Below are positions 48,478 to 59,114 of a stretch of 64,000 bases of DNA, piece by piece; the first letter of the stretch is position 1; each line of letters starts with the position of its first letter. Source of the DNA: Thunnus maccoyii (taxonomy: Eukaryota > Chordata > Actinopteri > Scombriformes > Scombridae); NCBI RefSeq assembly GCF_910596095.1, contig NC_056544.1, positions 8,479,155 through 8,543,154 on the forward strand, read 5' to 3'. The notes below the pieces were generated by a model. That model saw nothing but the letters and a program-made list of their open reading frames with translations. It was not told the origin of the DNA and ran no database searches. The position numbers and the translations under genes are program-made.

Positions 48478-49010
48478 AGGAAACTGCCACAAATCAGCAA
48501 TACCGTATGATTTAAGAAAAAACTGGACTGAACATGCTGATTTAGACTGGGAAGCCTTTTTGGGCAAACTATGGTCTAAGACAGGGGAGATTCTTGTCGC
48601 CACCAAGAATAAGGTGGTGTAATGTCATGTTTGGCAAATAAGAGAAAAGACTGGAGAGGAACAGAGTTATCCCAGTTTGGTGCATAAATATTGGCCAAGA
48701 TGACCGGAAATGCATAAAGTTTCCCCACCACAAAGTAGTGCCCTGCGAGGCCAGACTCTAGACTTGTCATCATAAACAGTGTATTTATATATATATATAT
48801 ATTAGTATGGCTGCCCCTCGTACCTTTGAGTGGAAATTGGAGTGATATTTCTGTCCTGCCCATCCCCCTCTCAGTCGAGAATGGTCTGTTGTACATAAAT
48901 GGGTCTCCTGAAGGAATGCAATATCTATACTAAGCTGTTTTAAATGTGTAAATACCTTCTTATGCTTCACTGGAGGGTTAAGTGATTTAACATTCCGACT
49001 CACTGGTGTC
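48478..49010 (-). pseudogene. L1 ORF2 endonuclease domain relic
   Basis: Reading leftward: 'RNVKSLNPPVKHKKVFTHL' (N-terminal Asn box), 'IDIAFLQETHL' (catalytic Glu in QET), 'WAGQKYHSNFHSKVRGAAIL', 'VVGKLYAFPVILANIYAPNW' (Tyr/Asn box), a degraded GGDFN (reads GGDKN in another frame), then 'SYGIADLWQFPNSTSRGYSF', where the tRNA cassette breaks the frame. An AT repeat (48785-48801) has expanded inside the frame. Nonfunctional. Confidence 0.85.
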
Positions 49011-49136
49011 GATCATGCTGAGTGAGAAAAGTTGTATATCTGAAACCTATAAAAGCCACAACATATCAGCAAGTCAAAAGTAAAACAAATATCTGGCAGA
49101 TTGAGTCCAGTAACTGAACAAGTCTGGTATCAAGTC
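49011..49136 (-). other. L1 inter-ORF spacer, AT-rich
   Basis: Non-coding sequence upstream of the ORF2 relic, with no structure recognised. Confidence 0.35.
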
Positions 49137-49330
49137 AGAAGATATCTCAGGGCACTTTTCACATAGAGCAGGTCTAGACAGCACTCTTTATTTTACAGTG
49201 ACCCAACATTTCCCCATGAGCAAACACTTGGCAACAGCGGCAAGGAAAAGCTCCCCTCTAATGGAAAGAATCCTCTAACAGAACCTGGCTCTAGGTGGGT
49301 GGCCATCTGCTTTGACCGGGTTGAGAGAGA
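49137..49330 (-). mobile_element. L2-type retroelement 3' tail inside the L1 spacer
   Basis: The minus strand reads 'gcagatggccaccca', 'gagccaggttctgtta', 'ggggagcttttccttgccgc', 'tgtctagacctgctctatgt' and 'gtgccctgagatatcttct', an inverted relative of 23714-23913. The terminal AATTG tail is lost. Confidence 0.7.
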
Positions 49331-49369
49331 AAGCAGGAGGGAGAGGGAGAGGGGGGAGAAAGACACAGA

Positions 49370-49430
49370 GAAGCATAATAACAACAATAATAACAATTAC
49401 AACGATAATAATAATAGAAATATGACTAAT
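49370..49430. repeat. Degenerate AAT/AAC simple repeat
   Basis: Runs of 'aataacaacaataataac'. Adjoins the first spacer repeat. Confidence 0.7.
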
Positions 49431-49800
49431 AATGACAATGGCAGGCGTGGGCGTCTTGAAATGTAACAGAGCATCATGAGCCCATGACTGAGGATGACCA
49501 ATACTGTATATCAAGAAATAAAAGTAAATAAAAGGAGAGGAGAGGAAGCTTTAACAGCATTAGAAAACAGTCCTCTGGTCGAGCCAATTTCAGATCCCCA
49601 ACCCTTGTGAATACAAACAGATGAGTTATTGCCCCATTGGGATAGGCTTTAAATTTGAATAGTGTATAAACACATAAAGCTCAGTCTCACAATCACATTC
49701 CAGCCTTTGTTGTCAGGCAGACGTCTCCTCACAGCTACATATAAACTATGCTGTATAATATAACAAAAGTGGCAACATTAACAAAAACAGTGATGATATC
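49431..49800 (-). repeat. L1 spacer tandem repeat, copy 1
   Basis: Shares 'gagcatcatgagccc', 'aagaaataaaagtaaataaa', 'aggctttaaatttgaat' and 'cataaagctcagtctca' with copies at 49801-50190 and 50700-50966. Unit about 370 bp. Confidence 0.75.
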
Positions 49801-50190
49801 TTTAAACAAACATCGCCCTGTCAAAGTTGACCTTAAAGTAGAACAGAACATTATAAGCCCTTGATTGAGGGTGACCAACACTGTATGTCGAGAGACAGAA
49901 ATAAATAAAAGAGGAGGAGAGAAGCATTCATGGAATCAGAAAACTGTCTCCTGGTCAAGCCATTTTTACCTCCCCACCCCTTATGAACACAAACAGATAA
50001 ATAAATTTCCTCCTTGGGACAGGCTTTAAATTGGAATAATGTATTAGCACATAAAGCTCAGTCTCATATTCACACTCAAGTCTCCGTTGTTGGGATGATG
50101 TCTTTTAACATGTGCATATAAACTATGCTGCATAATAAAATAGAATCAGTAGCATTGACAAAAGTAGTGATAATATGTTTAAAGATCTTG
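49801..50190 (-). repeat. L1 spacer tandem repeat, copy 2
   Basis: Diverged copy of 49431-49800, including the 'catataaactatgctg' segment at its right end (50103-50120, compared with 49739-49756 in copy 1). Confidence 0.75.
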
Positions 50191-50699
50191 AGACATGTTT
50201 TAAGATATAAATAAAATACTCTACTTTGAATAATAATTTGTGTCTGATATGGTTTTTCCACAAAAAATTCAGTTATCTTGTTAAAATCCTTAAAATTACA
50301 TCTTCTTCTCCCTCATTAAAAAATTCCAGATTCTATGAATATGTAAATATATTTCATCTCAGAAGTTCAACTGCTGGACAAAAGATGTCTCTTTGTTCAC
50401 TGTAAAGTCTATTCTCAGTGTTTGTGCACTACAGGCTTCAAGTTTCCACATCACACTTGTGTAAGTTGAATATTGGACCAGGACTGGCTTCCATAACTAT
50501 TTGTGATGCCACAAATCCTGCTCGTAGGCCCACCACTTAAAATCGGATTTTCAATGAGCACAAAGAAACTTTCCACTTTCAGCAGATGAATGTAAAAACA
50601 GCCTTCCAGTGTCAAACTCTGCACATGCATCATTCTGCATAGTGAAGCTCAAACATTTAACTGTAGGAACAAGAAGAAAAAAACATTTTTGTGTGGAGG
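50191..50699. mobile_element. Unclassified insertion between spacer repeats
   Basis: About 510 bp without similarity to the flanking repeat units. The unit resumes at 50700 with 'acaaatattgtcctgtcaaa'. No terminal repeats found. Confidence 0.35.
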
Positions 50700-50966
50700 G
50701 GGACTTAAAACAAATATTGTCCTGTCAAAGTTGGCCTTGAAATGAGACAGAGCATCACTGGCCAATGACTTACGGTGACCTACCACATATGTCAAGAAAT
50801 AAAAATGAATAAAAAGAGAGGAGAGGAAGCATTAAAAGCAGCAGAAAACAGCTGGTTAGGCCAGTTTCACCTCCCCACCCCATATAAATGCAAACAGATT
50901 AATTATTGCCCTGTTGGGGTAGGCTTTAAATTGTAATAACATATAAGCACATAATGTTCAGTCTCT
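50700..50966 (-). repeat. L1 spacer tandem repeat, copy 3
   Basis: Third diverged unit ('tgtcctgtcaaagttggcc', 'gtcaagaaataaaaatgaat', 'ggctttaaattgtaataa'). It is truncated at the ORF1 stop region. Confidence 0.75.
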
Positions 50967-51850
50967 CAATCAGGGACATTATTCTTCTTAATGTAGCCCA
51001 TCGCTTTGTCTTCATCTATGAATTCCTTTTCTTCTCCATTGTGTGTGAGTTGGGCTGGGAACAGTATGCCATACCGGACGCCCTGATGGTTGCGGAGCAG
51101 CTTCCTAACCTCTGTGAACGCAATCTGTCTCCCTGTTGACCTGAAGTGGAGCTCAAGTGTGCACATGGCTCAGTACCTCGACACAATCTTGATAGTAGTG
51201 GAGTTTAGCTATAATGGTGCCTGGTTTCCCACCTAGTCTTCTTGGAGCCAGGCTTTTATGTGAGCAGTCTACAAGCACGCCTTTATCCAGCTGTAGCACT
51301 TCTCTCAGCAGCTTCTAGACCGATGCAGTAGAGCTTGATCCATTCATGTCAGCTACCCTCAGTATCCTAAAGTTGCATCTCCTCGTTCTTCCCTCCATGT
51401 CCTCACATTTCTCTCTAAGCCCTGTCACTTCTACTTTTAAATCAATTATCGCAGTCTGAAAAGCTGCCACCTTATCTGACCATGTTGATAGCCCACCTTC
51501 CAACTTTTTGATTGTAGCCTTCATTTGGTTAATCTCAGAATGGATCGCCACCGTACAATTTATTATTTCCACTTTTCCTGCATGTAGCTCAATTTTAAGG
51601 GAGCTGAAGTCCCCTGGCGGGGTGGGGTTCTGCAACCCTGGTTGCCAGTGGAACTTGATTTTGACGTGGCATTGGGCCTATTGCTGGATGATCCACTGTA
51701 TTTATATTTGCCATCAACCCACATACACACTATCATCTGACTTCAGAAATACGTTCGGAGTAGATTTTCCAACGTTTTGTAATGCAAAGTGCTTACCAAC
51801 TTTAAATAAAACCGAAGTTCGGCAAGAGCTCAAACTAAACGTGTCCTACT
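50967..51850 (-). pseudogene. L1 ORF1 relic (coiled coil plus RNA-binding and C-terminal domains)
   Basis: ORF1 encodes the L1 RNA-binding chaperone. The minus-strand frame at 51635-51315 has a heptad-rich coiled coil ('INQMKATIKKLEGGLSTWSD', 'FQTAIIDLKVEVTGLREKCE') leading to 'RRCNFRILRV', the start of the RRM-like domain. The frame at 51166-50966 holds the C-terminal domain ('FTEVRKLLRNHQGVRYGILF', 'DEDKAMGYIKKNNVPD'). The RRM interior between them is frameshifted. An N-terminal part with 'DHPAIGPMPRQNQVPL' is readable near 51700-51640. Inactive. Confidence 0.85.
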
Positions 51851-54800
51851 ACATTGCCAGCTCAGCAGCAGTCCCCTAAAATTAAATTTTGGCAAATAGT
51901 GCCTCTTTGGCATGTCTTGAACATTTGGCCTATACTGTAGCCCGATTTATGATTCAGTCTGGTAAAATGGGTACATCTTTTCATAAAAACACAACTTAAT
52001 GTTGGTTTGACAAGCAGAATTCAATTAATACTAAAAGATGACAGTTGCTTAAGGCTTCCAGACAGGTGCCTTGAGAGCTAAACTGAATGTTCACTGAATA
52101 AATCTGGAAACAAAGGAAAGTTCATGTGACAGTTTGAAAAGGCATTTCTGGAGAGGGAGTCAGCCCTTATCAATGGTAGCAGTAACCAAAACTGGCTCAG
52201 ATTACACCCACCAGCTATCAAAACACATAAAAGGAAAACAATTTCTTGAGTGTGCGAGGGATGTGGTGCAAAATGTCTCAAAGATGGATAACACAGCAAC
52301 AGACTTTGGAATTGCCATGAGAACATATTAGATGGAACTGAAGTGGAGGGAAACCAGATCTGCTTGTTTGGCCAGCAGAATAAGGTATTCGCCGTGAATA
52401 ACCATAAAGACATTTTGTGTGGGCTACTTTTCATTTTGGTGGCACCTTTAGTGTTTTGCAATTTTTACAGACGTGTTTTTTCTTGCACATTGCAACAGTG
52501 ATGCCAGTATATCCTCACTGCAGCTCCCAATCCCCAAATCTTAAATTGCCTCTTCTATCACATCTAGCAAACCAGTTCCTACCAACATTTCCTGCAGCAA
52601 TTCATTGCGAGTTGTTCTGCAGTTATGGGCCGCCTTGGCAGAGAAATTCCCACACAGTTAATATTTCATTGTATTAATGAATCTCATTTGGACCAAACTG
52701 TCACCTGAGTTTTGAAGTCGGATAAAGTAATGAACCTTGACAAAGCCAGGTCAAAAAGTGATACCAAGTAGAGTACAGTACTTGGGGACCAGCTGAACAC
52801 TGTATCACTTTGCATCCATCATCTTTTTAAATGGAATGTCAGTTCAGACTGTGTTGGTGTATCAGACCACATGAGTTATAGTTTCACATGTTTTACAATA
52901 TTTTTACATATTTCCATGTTTTTATATACATATACATATTGTTGATTATAATGTCACTGCACACTTTTATTTACTGTGTAACACAAAATTCATACTGTAG
53001 GCTATTTGTTGTTTAATTGTTGATACAGCAATGAAAAGGTTTAAGGGGTTTGTAAGCTAACAAATATAAAACCAATATGACAGAGTCCAAAGGCAACAGC
53101 AAATGTTTCATGTAGTCTTTTAAAGGTTCCATCAGTGCTTTGTATGTTAATATCAGTATCATTAATGTAGAGTATCAGTAATAGTATCTATGATTAAGAG
53201 TAGAAAAATACATGTGAAAATAAGGTATTGTTTTGAAATGTATCAAGGAAAGACAAGGTGCCTGAATAGCTCATAATGCAAAATTAGTCATTAAATGAAA
53301 AGGCATTAGCAATTAAAACCTTGAATCTGGAGGGTAGAGAAATCAGAGAGAAGAGGCAAAGATCAGCAGACTAAAAATAAACTGGCCTAGGGCTAGTGAC
53401 AAAATTTAATTGGGAACCTTTTAGAAATAACTGAGGAGCTTCAGAGTGGCACTCAGCTGTAAAAGAAACGTAGGAGTAGGAGGTGTGAGGCAATTATTTA
53501 TAGAAACAGTCAGATTGTGGTTTTTTTTTTTTGCTTTCATCTCACAACCTCACTTGTTGAACACTCAACCCTTCCAGTGTCCAAAAGCAGCAGCGTTTGA
53601 ACATATCCCCTTACAATACAAAGTTGGTCTATCCCAAGGACGTCTTCATTTTTATGAAGACAACTCTGTGTAAACTGCTGTTGTATGTGAAGTTGAACAA
53701 TTCAAGTCAAGGACAGACGTTCAAGCAGCTAAGTGAGGCTAAACACCTCCAATGTAAGATGATAGTAGAATTTTTCCTTTGTTGTGCTGACTGTACCATT
53801 AGAAGACCTGACAGACAAGGAAGTATGAAAGAAAGAACTAAACAGCAAAACATGGAAATGCATCGTTGTACTAATAAAAGTACATGTACCCCTGATGGCA
53901 GAGTTACAATCAGTTGTTTCTTTTATTGTTATTGTTGAGAGTTACAGTGAAAATGGAAATTATAGCTTGTATAGCTGTAGTGTAGAATTAAGGTCACATC
54001 ATTTTTGAGAGGAGCTCTTTTTTACTTTTAATTTTTTGCCTTTTATAAACACACACATGTTGAGTTTGAATGTTCTTTTACAGCATCGCCCTGCCTCAGA
54101 CACTCTTCAGAGACAGAGAAGAGACTTCCTCAAAATTTGTTGATCAAACTGATGCAAAAGGTGATTTGCTTCTGCATTTGCTTTCTACTTATTACTTCAT
54201 TACAGGCATCCCAGAGGAACATGAGGAGTTGTAGATCAGCCAGACTGATAGGACTTACAATAAGATGTCCCCCAACACCCTCCTGTTTTCCCTACAGTCT
54301 ATTCTCAGTTAAACAGCATACTTACAGGATAGCTGACTGATAAAATTAAAACTTGAGCATAATTGAAGCAGTGGCAGGGCCCAATGATGGTGACTGGTCA
54401 GATGGTCTCTCGGTCAAACACTTTGATCCAGATTTGCAACTACTAGCTGGAGTGATCTCCCGTCTTTTTGTATTACACACTTTGACTCTTATAGGCTAGC
54501 ATAAATACAACAGCCAGGTTTGATCACAGTTACTGTAGATAATAACCCAGTTTGTCTAGACCAACATAAGGACGTTTTTCACTAATAAAAAAGAAACATC
54601 AAAATATAATTGCCAGCTTTCCAAAAAATGAACAAAGAGCATTCATGATTCCCAGTGGATGATCTCTTTTTAGTTTTAATGAGATTCTAAAATGTTCTAT
54701 TACCCCCCTATTGCTACTCTTGGGATGAGGTCTGCACATGTCCTGCCTTACACTAAAAGAGGTCTAAGGTATAAACCCGTGAGAAAATTCATGGTGGGCA

Positions 54801-55189
54801 GTTTCAGGTGGCAGTGGACTTAATCAATTAACTGTGGAATCCCCTATGCTGTCTGCACTCATTTACAATGTGTTTTATCATCAGAGTGCTGGCTTGCCCC
54901 ACTGGTCACAGGGCAGCCTGCCAGATATTACAATCGCTTTAGTCTGCCTTGCTTGGTAGGAGTCACAGACAAACAGTCTACCACCTGTGCTGCAGGAAAC
55001 AGGTGGTAGTAAAGAAACAGATTTCTTCAGTGCTTCACTGTCAAGAATAAACTTTATGAATGGACATCCCCACCTTTTGGACTACGCTACATACCATAAT
55101 GCCATTGTTGTCGCTGTGAAGTCCAGTCTTCCATGAGCAGCTGATATCACTTACCTTTCATTATCTTAATGGAATTGTTGTCTAGAACT
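51851..55189. other. No gene; one perfect hairpin
   Basis: AT-rich, unique-looking DNA. A perfect inverted repeat with 11-bp arms (CTACCACCTGT / ACAGGTGGTAG) and a 10-base loop lies at 54978-55009. No supported exon or RNA gene. Confidence 0.4.
54978..55009. repeat. Perfect 11-bp inverted repeat
   Basis: Arms 54978-54988 and 54999-55009 are exact reverse complements. No poly-T or known RNA motif nearby. Confidence 0.65.
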
Positions 55190-55495
55190 GATATGATTGG
55201 TCAATCAACAGAAAATTAATTGGCAACAATTTTGATAATTAATCATTTTAGTTCAAGCAATGTTCCAAACTTTCACTGGTTCCAGTTTCTCAAATGTGAG
55301 AATTTGCTGCTTTTCTCTGTTTTATATAATTGTAAACTGAATATCTTTGGGTTTAGACTGATATTGATTTGACAACATCATGACAACATCATTTGACACA
55401 TCACTTCAAGAAATCTGATTGTAATAAACTGTGATTTTTCACTATTTCCTGACATTTTATAGACCAAACGATAAATTGATTAATCAAGAGAAGGA
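55190..55495 (+). repeat. AATCGATTA-type interspersed repeat, copy 3
   Basis: Shares 'agaaaattaattggcaacaa', 'ggttccagtttctcaaatgt', 'gtgatttttcactattt' and 'gacattttatagaccaaac' with copies 1 and 2, in the same orientation. Confidence 0.65.
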
Positions 55496-56219
55496 AAGAG
55501 GGAACGATCATGGTTTGGTTTAAAATGATCACTTTGTTAGGGTTAGAGAAACATGTGGTGTGGGTTAAAGTTACTACTTCCTCATAGTTAGGTGACCTTC
55601 ATCACTTCATTGTCATGGCTACAAAAATAACCATGAGGTTAGGGGATGATCGTCGTTACGTTTTTTAAAAACTGTCTCAACTAGCAGTTGGAAACGTGAC
55701 ACTCATGGCTGGAAACATATATAGACTTCATCTATCTTTGTTGTGATGGGTTTGGATAAAATGAAATTGAATTGTTCAAAGGTTTTAAATTTACAGATGA
55801 ATGAATATAATGAGACCTATTTTTGAAGAATCTGTTAAATGGGGTTGAGTTATCAAAACTCCTTTTTATCCTTCTAATCTCTCATGGTGAAAATTATTTT
55901 ATGTAGAAAAGGGCAAATACGATGTATTTGTAATTTGTGAAAGTAAATCAATGTAGTTTTCATGACATTTGAAATGTTGTAAATCTTTTGTTTGGCCAGA
56001 TCTCAATTTTTCATCTCTTCCATCTGGTTTTGCTCTGCTGACTGAATAAAGGAGCTCTTGACATTATCCACGGCTAAAAGTCAGAGAGAGAGAGATACAG
56101 AGAGGTGTTGAAAGTGTGTGAGAGAGAGGGAAATCAATTTTGAAGCAGGCCTTTAGTGGGGCAACTGTTTATCAAGACAACTGACTGGCTTTTATTCTTG
56201 AGAAAAGCTGAAAGGGTTG
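55496..56219. other. No gene recognised
   Basis: Nothing identifiable apart from a GA-rich patch at 56083-56130. Confidence 0.4.
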
Positions 56220-56480
56220 GCTACAAAAAGGTCATTTGGATTCTACTCATCCCAGTTCCCTTCCAGTCTAGAGGCTATTCAACTGGTTAATCGGACATTA
56301 CGCCTAGAGCTTCTGGTTAATGGAGTCCATTGCCATAATGCCGTCTTACAGCCATGTTGATTATTGGGGTGTCTCTTATCTGTGCTCACCAGGGGCTTTA
56401 TAGTAAACAGCGGAGACCAAGGACCAAGCATTGTACAAAAACAATTAGCAGAATATTCCTAAAGGCGTACCAAAGCCTGA
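56220..56480. other. Candidate conserved noncoding element
   Basis: Balanced non-repetitive sequence with repeated GGTTAATSG/ATTA-type cores ('actggttaatcgga', 'ctggttaatgga') and no open frame. Proposed on texture only. Confidence 0.25.
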
Positions 56481-58246
56481 AATAGATTTAAAATCAGTGC
56501 TGAGAACAGATTTGTTCAACCTGAAGTCCCACTACCAATTCCAGTTCAGTCTCCAGTGGATAAGCTTATGGGTTAGTTTGTGCAGTTCTTGTAAATCTTT
56601 TGGTTGTTATCCATTGATAAGACAAAGGTTATATGAGGGCAAAGTCTCTCATAGTCCATAGAGTAATATCTACTACCCATAATAGAACAGCAAATTAGAG
56701 CAGAACAGATAAGACTGATAGTGTATCCATTAATGAATGATATAACTTGCCAGTCACACTAATTTGGAAAACCCCAGTTCATATCATGACTGTTGTAGTC
56801 ATATTAAGGACCTCAGTCAATTGAAAATACATCAAGTTTAGTTAGCACAAGTAAGTGCTTATAGTAAGAGTCTTTATTTCAAACAATTTCCATTTTCAGT
56901 GATTCTAATACACATGAATACATATTCAAGATGTCCATCATACATGAATATATAACTGCTGCTTGTCAGGTTGCCCTTTAGGTATTTCTTCTCCAACTAT
57001 TCTAGAGGAGATACAGTGCAGAACAAAAGCATCACACTGCATTTATGTTCAGCTGTCAAGAGGTAACCTTATCTCACCCTGAGTTCTCTAGGCTGTATCC
57101 AGATGAAAATGTGTTTTTATAACTGAATGGGTTTAGGCAAACTAGGATTAAGAGATTTAAGATTTAAGACGAGAGACTCAGGATGAAAACAGTCTCCTTG
57201 ACTTAAAAAGACTGCCAAGATTGTATTGGACAATTTCGGAAATTAGGTAGTCATAGGACTCCTTTGATTCTGTGTGTGAATTTAAAACGTGGGATGGATA
57301 AACTACTTGGAAGTAGTTCAAACTTGATAGAAACTCTCTGGTGAAGGAAAAAAAAATCTGGGACCAGGTTGGACATAGGCTGATTTTCCCCTTGGAAAAT
57401 CTGGTTCTTACATTACAGACGATAACTGAATTAGCAGCTTGCTAGGTTCAACCCAGGTAGCCTTTATATGAAGTCTCTTTAGATATCATCTTGCCTGTAA
57501 AATTGTGAAGTATTTGCATTTTTTTAACATTCACTGCATTCTGAATGGTGATGTTTGCACAACTGCTACGCTTCGTACCCTTGATTACTCTTGTTACACC
57601 TGTCATGCTCTCTGTTCTGGCGCAGCACGTATGCAGCTTATAATAATAACAGTGGTAGATTTACCACTCAAAATTATCAGTAATCTTTGGGTCCTTATTT
57701 CAGAAAAAGGCAGACAAACAAAGGCTTCTCATCTCTAGCCAGTGACTGTTGATTTTGCCATCTTAACTGTTGCTAGCAAATTTTATCAACTGCAGCTAGC
57801 TAATTAATTAACTACACAGTGGATAAGCTATCATAACAGGCTTTTTATAACGTAACCTGAAACACATAAAATACTTCTTGGTCTTGGAGGTAACACTGGA
57901 TTACATTCTCTTTAATACATCCATGGTTAGGTTACTGAAGGTAGCAAGCTAATTAGCCAGATATGCTAATGTTAGCAGTTTACTTTATATCAGACTAACA
58001 CACTATCTAATTAAATGTTTTGTTTTAAAAAGGCTCCAAAAAAAGACACTACCCTCCAAACTCTTTAGCTATATACATAATCACATACACCCCCATGCAA
58101 ATCACCTCAGCATGTGGCGAGATGGCTTTACAGGCCTGCTGTGCCTGGTTAGAGTTGCTAAGCTATGACTGGAGAATCACTGTTCAGGGGAGGGTTAGCA
58201 AGTGGTCAATTACATATTAATATATACAATGTTACTTGACATATAC
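56481..58246. other. No gene recognised
   Basis: AT-rich, no classified repeat, exon or RNA gene. Confidence 0.4.
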
Positions 58247-59026
58247 CTAGCGGTGTAATGGTTTGTGTATTCATCTTGACCCATCGGCACAGGATGTTCG
58301 GTATGCAACTTTCCTTGGTTTGGTATGCTCCCTGACCCAAACAATTACTGTCAAAATAGTCTAATAATCCACTTATTCCGATGTGTGGAACAATAATTCT
58401 AGTACTTGAGTTCCACCCATAACATTTTGGCAGTGCACCACTTACCTGTAGCATACGGGTAGCATGCTCAGGGATGTGTGCTCACCGGCTTAGCCAAGTT
58501 ATCCTGGTTACCCCGGTTACCCATGCTCATGTTATGTCGCTGCAATCATTATTATTAAAATATGCACCATTATCTTCATATTTAAACAATATTGCATCTC
58601 CTCGTCCCCCTCCCTTCTCTTTGACGGTCGCCTTGGAGTGAAGCCGTTCTGAACAATTATAAACACATTTGATTTCCAACGTGGTCAGATAGCGTGTTGT
58701 AAGAACCACTTCTGAGCGACTATAAATCAGCATAAAACAGCTGCCAGCAGGTGTCCTGACTCCTTGCAGAAAACAGAAGGGTTGTTTTCCTTTTCCACCA
58801 TAGCACAATTTAACTGTTTCAGTAATAGTTTCCACTATAGAAAAACTAAACTGTTTCAGTAATAGTTTTGGCCAGTGAGCCAATGTTGGATGTTTACATT
58901 CTTCAGTATAAAGGACCAAAATATTATTTTCTTCCTTTCTTTTTTTCTGCTGTACCAAAATCATACCGAAACATGACCCCAAAACCGAGATACATACTGT
59001 GAATTTTGTGTACCATTACACCCCTA
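58247..59026. mobile_element. Non-autonomous hAT-like element
   Basis: The left end TAGCGGTGTAATGG (from 58248) is inverted at the right end (CCATTACACCCCTA, to 59026). Just inside the right end, on the minus strand, 'ctcggttttggggtcatg' is typical of a high-copy teleost hAT family. Flanking ACATATAC (58239-58246) and ACATACAC (59027-59034) match at 7 of 8 positions, the target size expected for hAT. Inside is a 20-bp direct duplication ('actgtttcagtaatagttt', 58810 and 58849). The 151-residue minus-strand frame at 58527-58982 has no transposase motif. Confidence 0.75.
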
Positions 59027-59114
59027 ACATACACTGTATATTACACTTTAAACTTCCTTAATTTTGATCACTCCAATCTCCAAACCAAGAAATCGTCCAT
59101 CAAAGAAAACACTA

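Larger units (their letters stand above)
41836..51850 (-). mobile_element. One L1 (fish Swimmer/Tx1-like) retrotransposon, broken by nested insertions
   Basis: Reading leftward on the minus strand, L1 modules appear in the correct order: ORF1 coiled coil and C-terminal domain (51.8-50.97 kb), spacer repeats (50.97-49.4 kb), ORF2 endonuclease (49.0-48.48 kb), reverse transcriptase (45.34-44.53 kb), ORF2 C-terminus (42.95-42.0 kb), then an A-rich 3' end with T9 on the plus strand at 41836-41844. Interruptions are a tRNA cassette (45364-48450), about 1.6 kb with a BED-like motif (42951-44524), an L2-type tail (49137-49330) and an unclassified 0.5 kb (50190-50700). The collinear order argues for one original insertion. 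The 5' end is not defined. Confidence 0.75.

Noticed and set aside
49431-50966. CRISPR-like array
   Set aside because: Repeat units are about 370 bp, diverged and sit between L1 ORFs. There are no short identical repeats with unique spacers anywhere in the window.
58527-58982. 151-residue minus-strand frame
   Set aside because: Lies wholly inside a non-autonomous hAT-like element and contains none of the hAT transposase motifs I know.
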